Of a stretch of 64,000 nt of DNA, positions 16,719-25,272 are shown piece after piece. Location: the NCBI GenBank assembly GCA_015060005.1, contig SUZI01000005.1, positions 1-64,000 of the forward strand. Reading direction: 5' to 3'. Each line of letters starts with the position of its first letter. The first letter of the stretch is position 1. This stretch comes from Rikenellaceae bacterium (GTDB taxonomy: Bacteria > Bacteroidota > Bacteroidia > Bacteroidales > Rikenellaceae). The notes beneath the pieces were generated by a model. The model saw only the letters and a list, made by a program, of their open reading frames with translations, did no database searches and was not told where the DNA came from. The position numbers were made by a program, and so were the translations under genes.

Positions 16719-17300
16719 TTACTTATTCATCTCCTCTTTTAACAGCTCCTCGGCACACTCCAACGAGCGGTAGAACTCCTCGCCAAAACGACGTATAATA
16801 GGCTCACGCAGTGCTTTGTAGAGAGGTATACCTAACTTCTTACCACACTCGCGAGCCGAGCTGCATACAGCCCAACGATGATAGTTGAGCCCGTAGCTAC
16901 CGTTGCGAAACTGCATAACACGTATAGGATAGAGGTGGCACGAGATGGGCTTTAGAAATGAGCACTTGCCCTCACGATAGGCTCGCTCGATAGCACAGAA
17001 GGTTACACCATCCTCCTCAAAGGCGTAGGCACACGCAGCATTATCCACCAGCGGAGTGGTGTAGTCGCCATCGCTGTCAACGACCATAAAGCCCTGGCGT
17101 TCGACCTCAGCCCTACCCTCGGGGGTCATATATGGGGCATAGTTGGGATACTCATCCTCGAGAATATCTACCTCGTCAATCTCCAACGGAGCACCTGCGT
17201 CGCCCTCGACACAGCAGATACCCTTACACTTACCCAAATCGCAAGCGAAACACTCGCTCAAAATGTCAGTGCTGACAATCTTATCATCTATCTCTATCAC
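16719..17300 (-). CDS. DUF3109 family cysteine-rich protein
   Basis: A 193-residue cytoplasmic protein with an N-terminal cysteine cluster (CFACDLGKCKGICC, residues about 18-31) and further cysteines in NAACAYAF, VTFCAIER, GKCSFLKPISCHLYPIR and AVCSSARECG. This pattern fits the DUF3109/YkgJ-like families, which probably bind a metal or iron-sulfur cluster. Function is unknown. Its start overlaps the end of nadD by 4 bp (ATGA), so the two are coupled. Confidence 0.85.
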   Translation of the reverse strand: MIEIDDKIVSTDILSECFACDLGKCKGICCVEGDAGAPLEIDEVDILEDEYPNYAPYMTPEGRAEVERQGFMVVDSDGDYTTPLVDNAACAYAFEEDGVTFCAIERAYREGKCSFLKPISCHLYPIRVMQFRNGSYGLNYHRWAVCSSARECGKKLGIPLYKALREPIIRRFGEEFYRSLECAEELLKEEMNK

Positions 17301-18115
17301 GGGTTGTATATATCTATATATCTAAACTCTAAAATCTCCTCCGCCATCTCTAAGTATTGCTTCGCCTCCTCCATCTCGGGCGAGAGCTTTTGTGCCTTAC
17401 GGAAGTCGTTTATCGCACTACCCCACTCATTCTGGCGGAAATAACACTTACCTCGCTCGATGTAGAGCTCTGCATCCTCGGGTGAGCGGCTGATAGCGGC
17501 ATTGAGCACCGTAAGTTTATAGCCGAGCGACCAGAGAGCCTTGCTGCGGATATAACGTGCCACATCCTCGCCAACCATAGCCTCGACACTCTCACCACGC
17601 TCCAGAGCCTCACGCACCTCGGTCGAAGAGAATGGACACTGCGGTGCATCCTCCAGGAATGTTGTACGCTTGGTAGAGAACTCCATAGGGTGTCCCGGGC
17701 GGGGATAGACGTAGATGTCGAAGCCATCAATAATCTCTCCCGCCTCACGCCAGCGAGGCAGCTGGTTGATAAGGTCGCTACCCATCAATATCGAGAGCTC
17801 CATCTGGGAGCCATAGTTCTCCTTGAGATGACGCAACGTGTTGACCGTATAAGAGGGCTTCTCCAACAGAAACTCTATAACGGAAGGGACTATCTGCTCG
17901 GGGTATTTCGACGCCTTGCACGCAGCCTCCACCATCTCCAATCGGTCGGTCTCGGCAGCTTGTGCCCAGCTCTGCTTGAATGGGTTGTGGGGCGAGATAA
18001 TCATCGCCACCTGGTCGCACAGACCTCGCTCGACAGCATACTCTGCCAAAGCTATATGTCCCTTATGCACAGGGTTAAAGGAGCCAAAGAAGAGCATCAT
18101 CCGTAACTTCGCCAT
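17297..18115 (-). CDS. nadD: Nicotinate-nucleotide adenylyltransferase with C-terminal TPR extension
   Basis: Adenylates nicotinate mononucleotide on the way to NAD+. The start at 18115 (MAKLRMMLFFGSFNPVHKGH) is chosen because it is 4 bp after gmk and places the GSFNPVHKGH nucleotidyltransferase motif at the N-terminus; an earlier ATG at 18226 would lie inside gmk and add a Ser/Thr-rich antisense-looking stretch. The catalytic part, about 190 residues, includes SSTEVRE near its end. A further 75-80 residues (AELYIERGKCYFRQNEWGSA and on) form TPR-like helices, absent from standard NadD. The result is a 272-residue fusion. Confidence 0.93.
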   Translation of the reverse strand: MAKLRMMLFFGSFNPVHKGHIALAEYAVERGLCDQVAMIISPHNPFKQSWAQAAETDRLEMVEAACKASKYPEQIVPSVIEFLLEKPSYTVNTLRHLKENYGSQMELSILMGSDLINQLPRWREAGEIIDGFDIYVYPRPGHPMEFSTKRTTFLEDAPQCPFSSTEVREALERGESVEAMVGEDVARYIRSKALWSLGYKLTVLNAAISRSPEDAELYIERGKCYFRQNEWGSAINDFRKAQKLSPEMEEAKQYLEMAEEILEFRYIDIYNP

Positions 18116-18119
18116 AGCT

Positions 18120-18686
18120 CTACTCGCGGATAAATGATTCGATAATATGGAGAGTCTCGGCAACAGCCTCCGAGAGGTCGTCGTTGATGACGACGTGGTC
18201 GAAAGACTCCGACTTTGAGAGCTCAAACTCAGCCTTTGCTATACGTTTCTCGATGACCTCCTCGCTGTCGGTAGCACGACCGACCAAGCGACGACGCAGC
18301 TCCTCGACCGAAGGTGGCATAATGAATATTGAGCAGGCGTCATCGCCAAAGATACGCTTGAGGTTGATACCGCCCATAACATCGACATCGAAGATGATGG
18401 TGTTGCCCTTCTGCCAGATACGCTCCATCTCGCTACGCAACGTGCCATAACAAGTACCGTTATATACCTCCTCCCACTCGACAAACTCGCCAGCAGCTAC
18501 CCTTCGGCGGAACTCCTCCTGCGTGAGGAAGAAGTAGTCGACACCATTCTGCTCGGTGCCACGTGGCTGACGCGAGGTAGCCGAGATAGAAAACTCCAAC
18601 TCGGGAAGCACACCCAAGAGCTGACGCACGATAGTGGTCTTACCGGAGCCACTTGGGGCTGAAAATATGATTAGTTTACCCTTCAT
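18120..18686 (-). CDS. gmk: Guanylate kinase
   Basis: Phosphorylates GMP to GDP with ATP. At 188 residues it has the usual length. The P-loop is SAPSGSGKTT (about 9-18), followed by the GMP-binding stretch SATSRQPRGTEQNGVDYFF. DVDVMGGINLK and the lid region RATDSEEVIEKR also fit. It is located between yicC (8 bp upstream) and nadD (4 bp downstream) in one tight operon. Confidence 0.97.
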   Translation of the reverse strand: MKGKLIIFSAPSGSGKTTIVRQLLGVLPELEFSISATSRQPRGTEQNGVDYFFLTQEEFRRRVAAGEFVEWEEVYNGTCYGTLRSEMERIWQKGNTIIFDVDVMGGINLKRIFGDDACSIFIMPPSVEELRRRLVGRATDSEEVIEKRIAKAEFELSKSESFDHVVINDDLSEAVAETLHIIESFIRE

Positions 18687-18694
18687 CTTAACAA

Positions 18695-19567
18695 TTATAA
18701 AATATTGAGTACCTGCTCCTTAATCTTCTCTAACTCATCCTTCATTTTAACCACCAAAATCTGCATATTAGCCTCATTGGACTTCGAGCCCAAGGTGTTT
18801 ATCTCACGTCCCATCTCCTGGGCGATGAAGCCAAGTTTGCGGCCCGCAGCATCCTCCGTAGCAGCCACCTCGCGGAAGTAGTTACAGTGGTTTGCAAGGC
18901 GTACCTTCTCCTCGGTGATGTCCAACTTCTCGATATAGAATATCATCTCCTGCTCCAGACGGTTACTATCGACATCGATATGCATCTGGGCTATATTCTC
19001 GCGGATACGGTTTTTGATGGTCTCGACACGTGTAGCCTCATAAGGCTCGACCTGAAGTTTATATTGCTCTATGTTATCCACGCGACGTAACAGGTCCTCG
19101 ATAAGAATCTTACCCTCCTGCTCACGGAAGGCATTGAAGCAGGCGAGAGCCTCATCCACAGCCCCCAAAAGAGCCTTCTCCTCCTCGTTGGGTATCTGCT
19201 CCTGCTGGGTGCTTATCACGTCGGGCATACGCATCACAACGGGTAAGATAGCGGCATTGTCAACCTCAAAAGAGGCATCGCAAAGGGTCTGCTTCAACTC
19301 GCCGAGATAGAGTTTGAAAAGCTCGGAATTGATAGTTGTAGTGCCCTGTGGAGCGGTATGCTCGATACTTACCGACACATCAGCCTTACCGCGAGTGATA
19401 GCGGCTGTAGCACGCTGACGTATCTCAAACTCAAGGTGGCGGTAGACGCCTGGCAACTTAACCGATAAATCCAACTGCTTGGAGTTTAGTGAACGCACCT
19501 CGACGGTAATCTTCTTCGTAAGAGTTGTGGCTTCGGCTTTACCGAAACCCGTCATTGACTTTATCAT
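18695..19567 (-). CDS. yicC: YicC family endoribonuclease
   Basis: A 290-residue YicC/YloC protein, a family described as endoribonucleases. The start at 19567 (MIKSMTGFGKAE) matches the conserved family N-terminus; an ATG at 19606 would add 13 poorly fitting residues. The C-terminal signature (DUF1732) is complete: GRKLGFIAQEMGREINTLGS followed by VVKMKDELEKIKEQVLNI. It is the first gene of the minus-strand operon yicC-gmk-nadD-DUF3109-M23. Confidence 0.94.
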   Translation of the reverse strand: MIKSMTGFGKAEATTLTKKITVEVRSLNSKQLDLSVKLPGVYRHLEFEIRQRATAAITRGKADVSVSIEHTAPQGTTTINSELFKLYLGELKQTLCDASFEVDNAAILPVVMRMPDVISTQQEQIPNEEEKALLGAVDEALACFNAFREQEGKILIEDLLRRVDNIEQYKLQVEPYEATRVETIKNRIRENIAQMHIDVDSNRLEQEMIFYIEKLDITEEKVRLANHCNYFREVAATEDAAGRKLGFIAQEMGREINTLGSKSNEANMQILVVKMKDELEKIKEQVLNIL

Positions 19568-19669
19568 AGTGGCAATGTTTTGTTTCAAACTGCGAATATA
19601 ATACAATCTCGCGGGTTAAACAAATAAATTTGTTTGGGTGGATAGTCGGAGGAGTATTTTAGGAATAAA

Positions 19670-19701
19670 TTTGGGCGTTTCGTTGGTTTTTACTACCTTT
19701 G
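19670..19701 (+). promoter_or_regulatory. Promoter of the LytS/LytTR two-component operon
   Basis: TTTG (19670-19673), exactly 20 bases, then TACCTTTG (19694-19701) is an excellent Bacteroidetes promoter match. It is 19 bases before the ATG at 19721, so the leader is very short. Confidence 0.7.
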
Positions 19702-19720
19702 GTAAACAATATACCCACCG

Positions 19721-21097
19721 ATGAAGGATAGACGCGGAAAATATCTGGTACATATATTTGCGGTTGCCCACGCAGCAATCGTGCTCCTGTGCTATGCCTT
19801 CGATGTGAGAGATGAGTTGGTGCTGACGATGGCTACCATAGCGATGATTGCCCTCATTGGCTTGCGAAATGGTCAGAATACGAGTATGATAGCTCTGAGT
19901 ATTATTGCCGGCAATATCTTAGGTTATCTGTTCGGAACTTATGGTGCGAAAGTTGTAGCTTTGGTGGTCGAACAGCCTGCTGTGATACACGCCACGACAA
20001 CATTCTGCTTTACGGAGATTATGGGTTGGGGCTTGCTGCTCTTCTACGGTGCCCTCAATAAAGGCAAGAAGGAGGCTCTGGCAGGCAGATGGACTCCCGA
20101 TATGGTGCAACTTATAACCATCATTGCCGTCATATTGCTGGCTCGTATAGCATACTCCTACACCTTCGGCGAGCTGCTGCAAGCGGAGAGCGTCAGCCGT
20201 ATGGTGCGTATGTTTTTCGGTAACTCGTTTGCGGTTACGATAATGATATGTGCGAATATTATATATGTCATATTATTAGATAAATACACCGCATTATATC
20301 GAGCGTGGCTTTATGTGGGAGCTACCCTACTTCAGTCGGTGGTGATGGCTCTTATAACAGCTCTTATCATCGGCTACGACTTCCCATTTATGGAGCAACG
20401 AGCATTTGCCGATGTGGGCTTTGTGGAGTTGTGTGCGATTACCTTCATTGCCAACATCGTAGTCTATATTGTGGTTACTCTTATTTACCAACTGCAGAAG
20501 ACTCGCACACGCATACAACGTGAGAAGGAGAAACGCCATTTAGCTCAGTTCCGCTACAATATGCTCAAACAGCAGATGAACCCTCACTTCCTCTTCAACT
20601 CGCTCAACATCCTCAATGGTCTAATCGAGGAGCAGCAGACCGAGCAGGCTGAAGAGTATGTGCGTAAGTTGGCTTCGCTATACCGCTACGTGATGAAGAA
20701 TGAGGAGGAGGCTCTGGTGAGTGTACGCGAGGAGATGGAGTTTACAAATCAGTATCTCGACCTGCTCCGAGTGCGTTTTCAGCAAGGATTTAGTGTAGAG
20801 TGCTCGATGCAACCCGAGCACCGCAACCGCTGCGTAGTGCCCTGCGGAATACAGCTGCTCATAGAGAACGCCTTTAAGCACAATGTGGTGCATAGCGAGA
20901 GCCCGCTACGGATAGAGATTATCTTCAGCGACAGCCATATCGTGGTACGTAACAATCGTCAGCCCAAGCTATCACAGACCGACAGCACCAACCTCGGACT
21001 GAAGAGCCTCTCGCAGCAATATCGCAACATTGCAGGCGTTGACATCGCCATCGAGCAGAGCGACAAGTGTTACGAAGTGAGATTACCCCTATTATAA
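19721..21097 (+). CDS. LytS/YehU-type membrane sensor histidine kinase
   Basis: A 458-residue sensor. The N-terminal 260 residues contain about seven hydrophobic spans and no recognisable ligand domain. The kinase core is of the His_kinase (PF06580) type: the phospho-acceptor His in QQMNPHFLFNSLN (about residue 289) and an ATP-binding N-box in LLIENAFKHN. The terminal HATPase part is short (LGLKSLSQQY...), as usual in this class. It is followed 24 bp later by its LytTR regulator. The signal is unknown. Confidence 0.93.
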   Translation: MKDRRGKYLVHIFAVAHAAIVLLCYAFDVRDELVLTMATIAMIALIGLRNGQNTSMIALSIIAGNILGYLFGTYGAKVVALVVEQPAVIHATTTFCFTEIMGWGLLLFYGALNKGKKEALAGRWTPDMVQLITIIAVILLARIAYSYTFGELLQAESVSRMVRMFFGNSFAVTIMICANIIYVILLDKYTALYRAWLYVGATLLQSVVMALITALIIGYDFPFMEQRAFADVGFVELCAITFIANIVVYIVVTLIYQLQKTRTRIQREKEKRHLAQFRYNMLKQQMNPHFLFNSLNILNGLIEEQQTEQAEEYVRKLASLYRYVMKNEEEALVSVREEMEFTNQYLDLLRVRFQQGFSVECSMQPEHRNRCVVPCGIQLLIENAFKHNVVHSESPLRIEIIFSDSHIVVRNNRQPKLSQTDSTNLGLKSLSQQYRNIAGVDIAIEQSDKCYEVRLPLL

Positions 21098-21121
21098 ACC
21101 TTTAGACTTAATCCGTTGACT

Positions 21122-21898
21122 ATGAAAGTATTGATTGTAGAGGATGAGCTGTTTGCTCAACAGGCTCTCGCCCGTATGCTGGAGCGTAACTTTCCCGACA
21201 TCGAAATCGGAGGGGTGGCTGACAGCGTACAACGCACGGTGGATTACCTTACCACAGCAGAGCAATATCCCGATATAATCTTTATGGATGTGGAACTATC
21301 GGATGGCAAGTGCTTCGAGATATTCGAACGCACCGAGGTAAAGTGCCCTGTGGTGATGATTACAGCATACGACAACTACGCTATCAACGCCTTCAATGCC
21401 GGCTCGGTGGACTACCTGCTCAAGCCTATAAACGTAGCCGACCTGACACGTGCCATAGAGCGTTGTCGCAAACGTCTGAGTGCCGAGCAGCCGATAGATA
21501 TGAGTGCATTGAGAAGTGCTCTGGCGGGCATAGGACAGCCTATGCAGAGCTATAAGCAACGCCACTTGTTACGTTATAACGATAAGATTGTGATGGTTGA
21601 GACTGCCAACATAGCCTACTTCTACTCGGAGGAGGGCTCGACATATCTGATGACCACCACCGGCGAACGCTATCTGATGGATGAGTCGCTCGATGTGATA
21701 AGCAAAGAGCTTAATCCCGCCCGTTTCTTCCGCATTTCACGCTCTTGTATCGTGTCGAGCATAAGTGTTGGTCAGGTGGTAAAAAAGATGGGAAATCGTC
21801 TGAAATTAACTCTTAAGCCCGCAAGCAACATAGATAGTTTCGTGTCGCGTGCCAAGACATCGGATTTTATGGAGTGGTTAGAGAAGTGTTCGATGTAG
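21122..21898 (+). CDS. LytTR family response regulator
   Basis: A 258-residue partner of the upstream kinase. It has a receiver domain (about 1-120) with the acidic pair in IVEDE, phospho-acceptor Asp in IFMDVELSDG, Thr in MITAYD and Lys in YLLKPINV. A LytTR DNA-binding domain follows (about 155-255, IAYFYSEEGSTYLMTTTGER). The ATG at 21122 is preferred over the TTG at 21116. It lies convergent with the end of the starch operon, so regulation of that operon by it is possible but not shown. Confidence 0.94.
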   Translation: MKVLIVEDELFAQQALARMLERNFPDIEIGGVADSVQRTVDYLTTAEQYPDIIFMDVELSDGKCFEIFERTEVKCPVVMITAYDNYAINAFNAGSVDYLLKPINVADLTRAIERCRKRLSAEQPIDMSALRSALAGIGQPMQSYKQRHLLRYNDKIVMVETANIAYFYSEEGSTYLMTTTGERYLMDESLDVISKELNPARFFRISRSCIVSSISVGQVVKKMGNRLKLTLKPASNIDSFVSRAKTSDFMEWLEKCSM

Positions 21899-21917
21899 TA
21901 TTCGTTACGTTAAAAAT

Positions 21918-21952
21918 AGAAACGAGTGGTAGATAATCTGCCACTCGTTTCT
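21918..21952 (-). terminator. Strong hairpin between the LytTR gene and the starch operon
   Basis: A 16-bp stem, AGAAACGAGTGGTAGA (21918-21933) with 21937-21952, has a three-base TAA loop and one G-U pair. On the minus strand it is followed by TTTTTA, so it is best read as the starch-operon terminator; on the plus strand the T-run is missing, but it could still act on the converging transcript. Confidence 0.8.
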
Positions 21953-21971
21953 GCCAAATATATAATGTTGT

Positions 21972-23825
21972 TTAACGGGTGTACTCTACTACAAGCACCT
22001 CGCGTGGTCCAACCTTTGTTGAGCCATCAACCTCGATAGCCTCGCCGGTTAATACGTTGCGACCGCCCTTCAGTCCCGAAGCAACCTCGGCATAGTTAGC
22101 CCAAGGGATATTGACTGTCTTGCCAGAGTTGTTGATATAGACAAATACAGCCTCCTGGTCGTTGTAACGGAAGTAGGCGTAGGTGTTATCGCGAGTCATA
22201 AAGTGCATAGTCTTACCGTTGTGGATGACATCCTTACTCTTACGCCACTGGAAGAGCTTCTGGCTAAAGTCGAACATCTCCTTAGCTACGCCATCACGCT
22301 TGTGGAAGTAATCCTTCTTGTCGCCCTCCCAGCCACCTGGGAAGTCAACACGCAGACCACCGTGGCCCTGTGAGAGGTCTGCCGAGCGGAACATCTGCTC
22401 ATCACCAGCAAAGACCTGTGGGATACCACGCATAGTAGCAAGCATAACGGTAGCTATCTTCATACGCTTAACATCGCCATTGAGCACGTCGCCGATACGG
22501 GTAAGGTCGTGGTTGCCCAAGAAAATCATCATATTCTGCAAGTCGTGATATACGAAATCGTGCGATACGCAGTCGTAGATACGTGTCATACCCTCGCCCC
22601 AGCCTGGGTTATTCTTCGTCAAACCTGCCCAGATAGCCTCCTGCAATGGGAAGTCCATAATAGCTGGCAGGTTTGTATTGAAGCCATCCTTATTGGCGTT
22701 GTCGCCCTGCCAATAGGCGAGCTGTGGGATAGATGAAGTCCAGCACTCGCCCACGATGTTGAAGTGTGGGAACTCGGCACGTACAGCCTTACACCACTCG
22801 CTCATAGGCTCCTTCTCGTTGTAAGGATAGGTATCTACGCGGAAACCATCCAAGTTTGCATACTCAATCCACCATACAGCCCACTGCTTGAAATACTGCA
22901 GCACGTATGGGTTATTGAGATTCATATCGGGCATTGAAGGTACAAACCAACCGCTCTCCTGCAAGTTCAAATCATACTTTGCCGCATTAGGGTCCATATT
23001 GGTTGAGAAGCAGATGTTTGAGCCTGTGTACTCAGGGAATACGTGTACCCAATCCTTGAATGGGAGGTCCTGCATCCACCAATGGGCAGCGCCGCAGTGG
23101 TTGGTAACGATATCCATCACTATCTTCAAATCCTTCTCGTGAGCCTTCTCGACATACTCGCGATAGAGCTCATTTGAGCCCATACGTGGGTCGATGTGGT
23201 AGTAGTCGCCACAAGCATAGCCGTGGTATGACTCTTGTGGCTCATTGTCGAGCAACATAGGTGTTGACCAGATGGTCGTTACGCCCAAGTCGGCGATGTA
23301 GTCCAGGTGGTCTATTACGCCCTGAATATCGCCACCATGACGACCAAAGAACTCTTTGCGGGCTGCCTTCTCGGCTGTGTCGGCGGTAGAGTCATTCGAG
23401 CTGTCGCCATTGGCAAAACGGTCGGGCATAATCAGATAAATCACGTCGGCAGTAGTGAAGCTCTTACGCTCACGTGAGCCCTCACGACGCTCGGCGATGG
23501 TGTAAGGATAGCGAATCTGCTCGTCGCCCTTTGTGAGCACCAAGGTGTACTCTCCCGCCTTAGCCTTTGGGCTAATCTTCACGTCAGCAAAGATGTAGTT
23601 AGGGCTGTCAGCCTTATGCTGAGCCGTAACGCTTACACCCTTGCCACCCTCGATTGTGAGTGTGTACTCCGAGATGTTATCGCCCTGAATCATCAGCTGC
23701 AATGGTGTTGTCATATCAACCCACCACGACAGAGGCTCTACTCGTTTGATAGGTGTTGTGTCCGCAGCTGTCGATACTCCACCGAGCATCACAACAGCCA
23801 CAAGTGCCAAAAACAATCTTTTCAT
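21972..23825 (-). CDS. SusA-like GH13 neopullulanase/cyclomaltodextrinase
   Basis: A secreted alpha-glucan hydrolase of 617 residues with a type I signal peptide (MKRLFLALVAVVMLGGVSTA), so it is expected in the periplasm. An N-terminal Ig-like domain (about 25-110) precedes the GH13 barrel. Catalytic residues are visible: the nucleophile Asp in DGFRVDTYPY, the acid/base Glu in NIVGECW and the transition-state Asp in FLGNHDL; DIVTNHCG is region I. The arrangement matches SusA of the Bacteroides starch system, which cleaves imported maltooligosaccharides. It is last in the operon, 15 bp after the lipoprotein amylase. Confidence 0.93.
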   Translation of the reverse strand: MKRLFLALVAVVMLGGVSTAADTTPIKRVEPLSWWVDMTTPLQLMIQGDNISEYTLTIEGGKGVSVTAQHKADSPNYIFADVKISPKAKAGEYTLVLTKGDEQIRYPYTIAERREGSRERKSFTTADVIYLIMPDRFANGDSSNDSTADTAEKAARKEFFGRHGGDIQGVIDHLDYIADLGVTTIWSTPMLLDNEPQESYHGYACGDYYHIDPRMGSNELYREYVEKAHEKDLKIVMDIVTNHCGAAHWWMQDLPFKDWVHVFPEYTGSNICFSTNMDPNAAKYDLNLQESGWFVPSMPDMNLNNPYVLQYFKQWAVWWIEYANLDGFRVDTYPYNEKEPMSEWCKAVRAEFPHFNIVGECWTSSIPQLAYWQGDNANKDGFNTNLPAIMDFPLQEAIWAGLTKNNPGWGEGMTRIYDCVSHDFVYHDLQNMMIFLGNHDLTRIGDVLNGDVKRMKIATVMLATMRGIPQVFAGDEQMFRSADLSQGHGGLRVDFPGGWEGDKKDYFHKRDGVAKEMFDFSQKLFQWRKSKDVIHNGKTMHFMTRDNTYAYFRYNDQEAVFVYINNSGKTVNIPWANYAEVASGLKGGRNVLTGEAIEVDGSTKVGPREVLVVEYTR

Positions 23826-23840
23826 ATCGTTATATACAAA

Positions 23841-25163
23841 TTATTCGGTGTAAATCATCCAGCCCCAAGCCTCAAGTCCCTGCTCCGAGGTGTTGTGAGC
23901 TGCGAGGAGTGTCTGCTCGTCGGCAATCTTATCGCAAGCCTTGGCCTCGGCTGTGAGGTTAGCTACAATAACAACCTTATTGCCCTCGACCTCGCGAGAG
24001 AACTTAAATACGCCCTCGCTGCTTGGCAAAATAGTGAACTCGCCACCCTTCTCGCCCGCCTTCAATGCAGGGTTGGTATGACGGATATGGCAAAGCAGCT
24101 TGTATGTGTCGGCATAGGCATTCTGCTCCCAAGCAGGGATGTGATCCTTCTCGAAGAACTCGAAACGCTTGTTCCAACCCATCTCCTGACCTGTGTAGAT
24201 GAGTGGCTGACCCTTTGGCAAGGTGAAAGTAAGCATAGCCATCACGTTGTATGCCTCGCCCATACGCTCAAACTCTGTTCCTGCCCAAGAGTTCTCGTCG
24301 TGGTTTGATGTGAACATCAGACGCATAGCCTCCGCAGGGTGCTGCTCGGCATCCTTAGCCAAGTACTCGGTAAGCTCCTTCACACCCTTTTCGCCACGTG
24401 CGATGCTGTTCATCAGGTGGTGCAACTCCCAAGAGTATGATGAGTCGAAAGCGTCGGTATGAAGCTCTACGTTCTCGCCCTCAGCCAAGAAATATGTGTC
24501 GGGATAATCTGCACGCAGACGTGGCAATACATCACACCAGAAATCCATAGGTACCTCGCACGCCATATCGCAACGCAGACCATCTACGCCACGCTCCAAC
24601 CAGAAACGCATAGCCTCCTCCATAGCCTTACGCATATCGTGATTGTCATAGTTGAGCTTTGCAATATCGGTCCAGTCGTACTGTACGATAGTGTTGCCGT
24701 TCTCGTCGCGTACGTACCAATCAGCAGGCTGCTCTACAATCCATTTTGCATCGGGTGAGGTGTGGTTTGCTACCCAGTCCAAGATAACCTTCAATCCCAA
24801 GTCGTGAGCCTTCGAAAGGAAAGCATCGAAATCCTCCAATGTACCAAACTCGGGGTTTGTAGCACAGTAGTCCGAGATAGCGTAGTATGAGCCGAGAGTA
24901 CCCTTACGCTCCTTAACGCCGATAGGATAGATAGGCATCATCCACACTACATCGACACCCATCTCCTTGAGGCGTGGCAGATGCTCGGCAGCCGCTGTGA
25001 ATGTACCCTCGGGAGTGTACTGACGCACGTTCATCTCATAAATAACAGCATCGTAGCTCCACTCTGCGTGAGCCGAAGCCTGTTCCTCTGTGGTTGCCTT
25101 AGGCTGATTGCAGCACGAAACAACGGTTGCAAGAGCCAACATAGCGAATAAAATCTTCTTCAT
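23841..25163 (-). CDS. GH13 alpha-amylase lipoprotein
   Basis: A 440-residue glycoside hydrolase with a lipoprotein signal (MKKILFAMLALATVVSCC). The GH13 regions are LDWVANH, nucleophile Asp in DGLRCDMA, acid/base Glu in FLAEGEN and Asp in TSNHDENSW. It could fill the role of SusG, but it is shorter than SusG and lacks an inserted carbohydrate-binding domain. The residues after the lipid cysteine (CNQPKATTEEQ) are not acidic, unlike those of the SusD and SusE proteins here, so it may face the periplasm. It is separated from the upstream binding-protein gene by 109 bp holding two hairpins. Confidence 0.9.
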   Translation of the reverse strand: MKKILFAMLALATVVSCCNQPKATTEEQASAHAEWSYDAVIYEMNVRQYTPEGTFTAAAEHLPRLKEMGVDVVWMMPIYPIGVKERKGTLGSYYAISDYCATNPEFGTLEDFDAFLSKAHDLGLKVILDWVANHTSPDAKWIVEQPADWYVRDENGNTIVQYDWTDIAKLNYDNHDMRKAMEEAMRFWLERGVDGLRCDMACEVPMDFWCDVLPRLRADYPDTYFLAEGENVELHTDAFDSSYSWELHHLMNSIARGEKGVKELTEYLAKDAEQHPAEAMRLMFTSNHDENSWAGTEFERMGEAYNVMAMLTFTLPKGQPLIYTGQEMGWNKRFEFFEKDHIPAWEQNAYADTYKLLCHIRHTNPALKAGEKGGEFTILPSSEGVFKFSREVEGNKVVIVANLTAEAKACDKIADEQTLLAAHNTSEQGLEAWGWMIYTE

Positions 25164-25198
25164 ATCTATAATATTTTCTCAATTAATCTTCATTAGTA

Positions 25199-25258
25199 AC
25201 CGACGGGGCGATCAAACCCCGTCGGTCTATTGTGTGTCGGTCAGCCTATGCTACCGAC
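25199..25258 (-). promoter_or_regulatory. Two intercistronic stem-loops in the starch operon
   Basis: ACCGACGGGG (25199-25208) pairs with CCCCGTCGGT (25217-25226) in a GC-rich 10-bp stem, and GTCGGT (25236-25241) pairs with ACCGAC (25253-25258). The two share the ACCGAC/GTCGGT arms, so alternative pairings are possible. No T-run follows on the minus strand. They may set the ratio of binding proteins to amylases by partial termination or mRNA stabilisation. Confidence 0.6.
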
Positions 25259-25272
25259 GTTGTTCTCCTTGA

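Noticed and set aside
17297..18226. nadD starting at 18226
   Set aside because: It would overlap gmk by more than 100 bp with a Ser/Thr/Arg-rich antisense-like lead; the start at 18115 fits the motif position and spacing.
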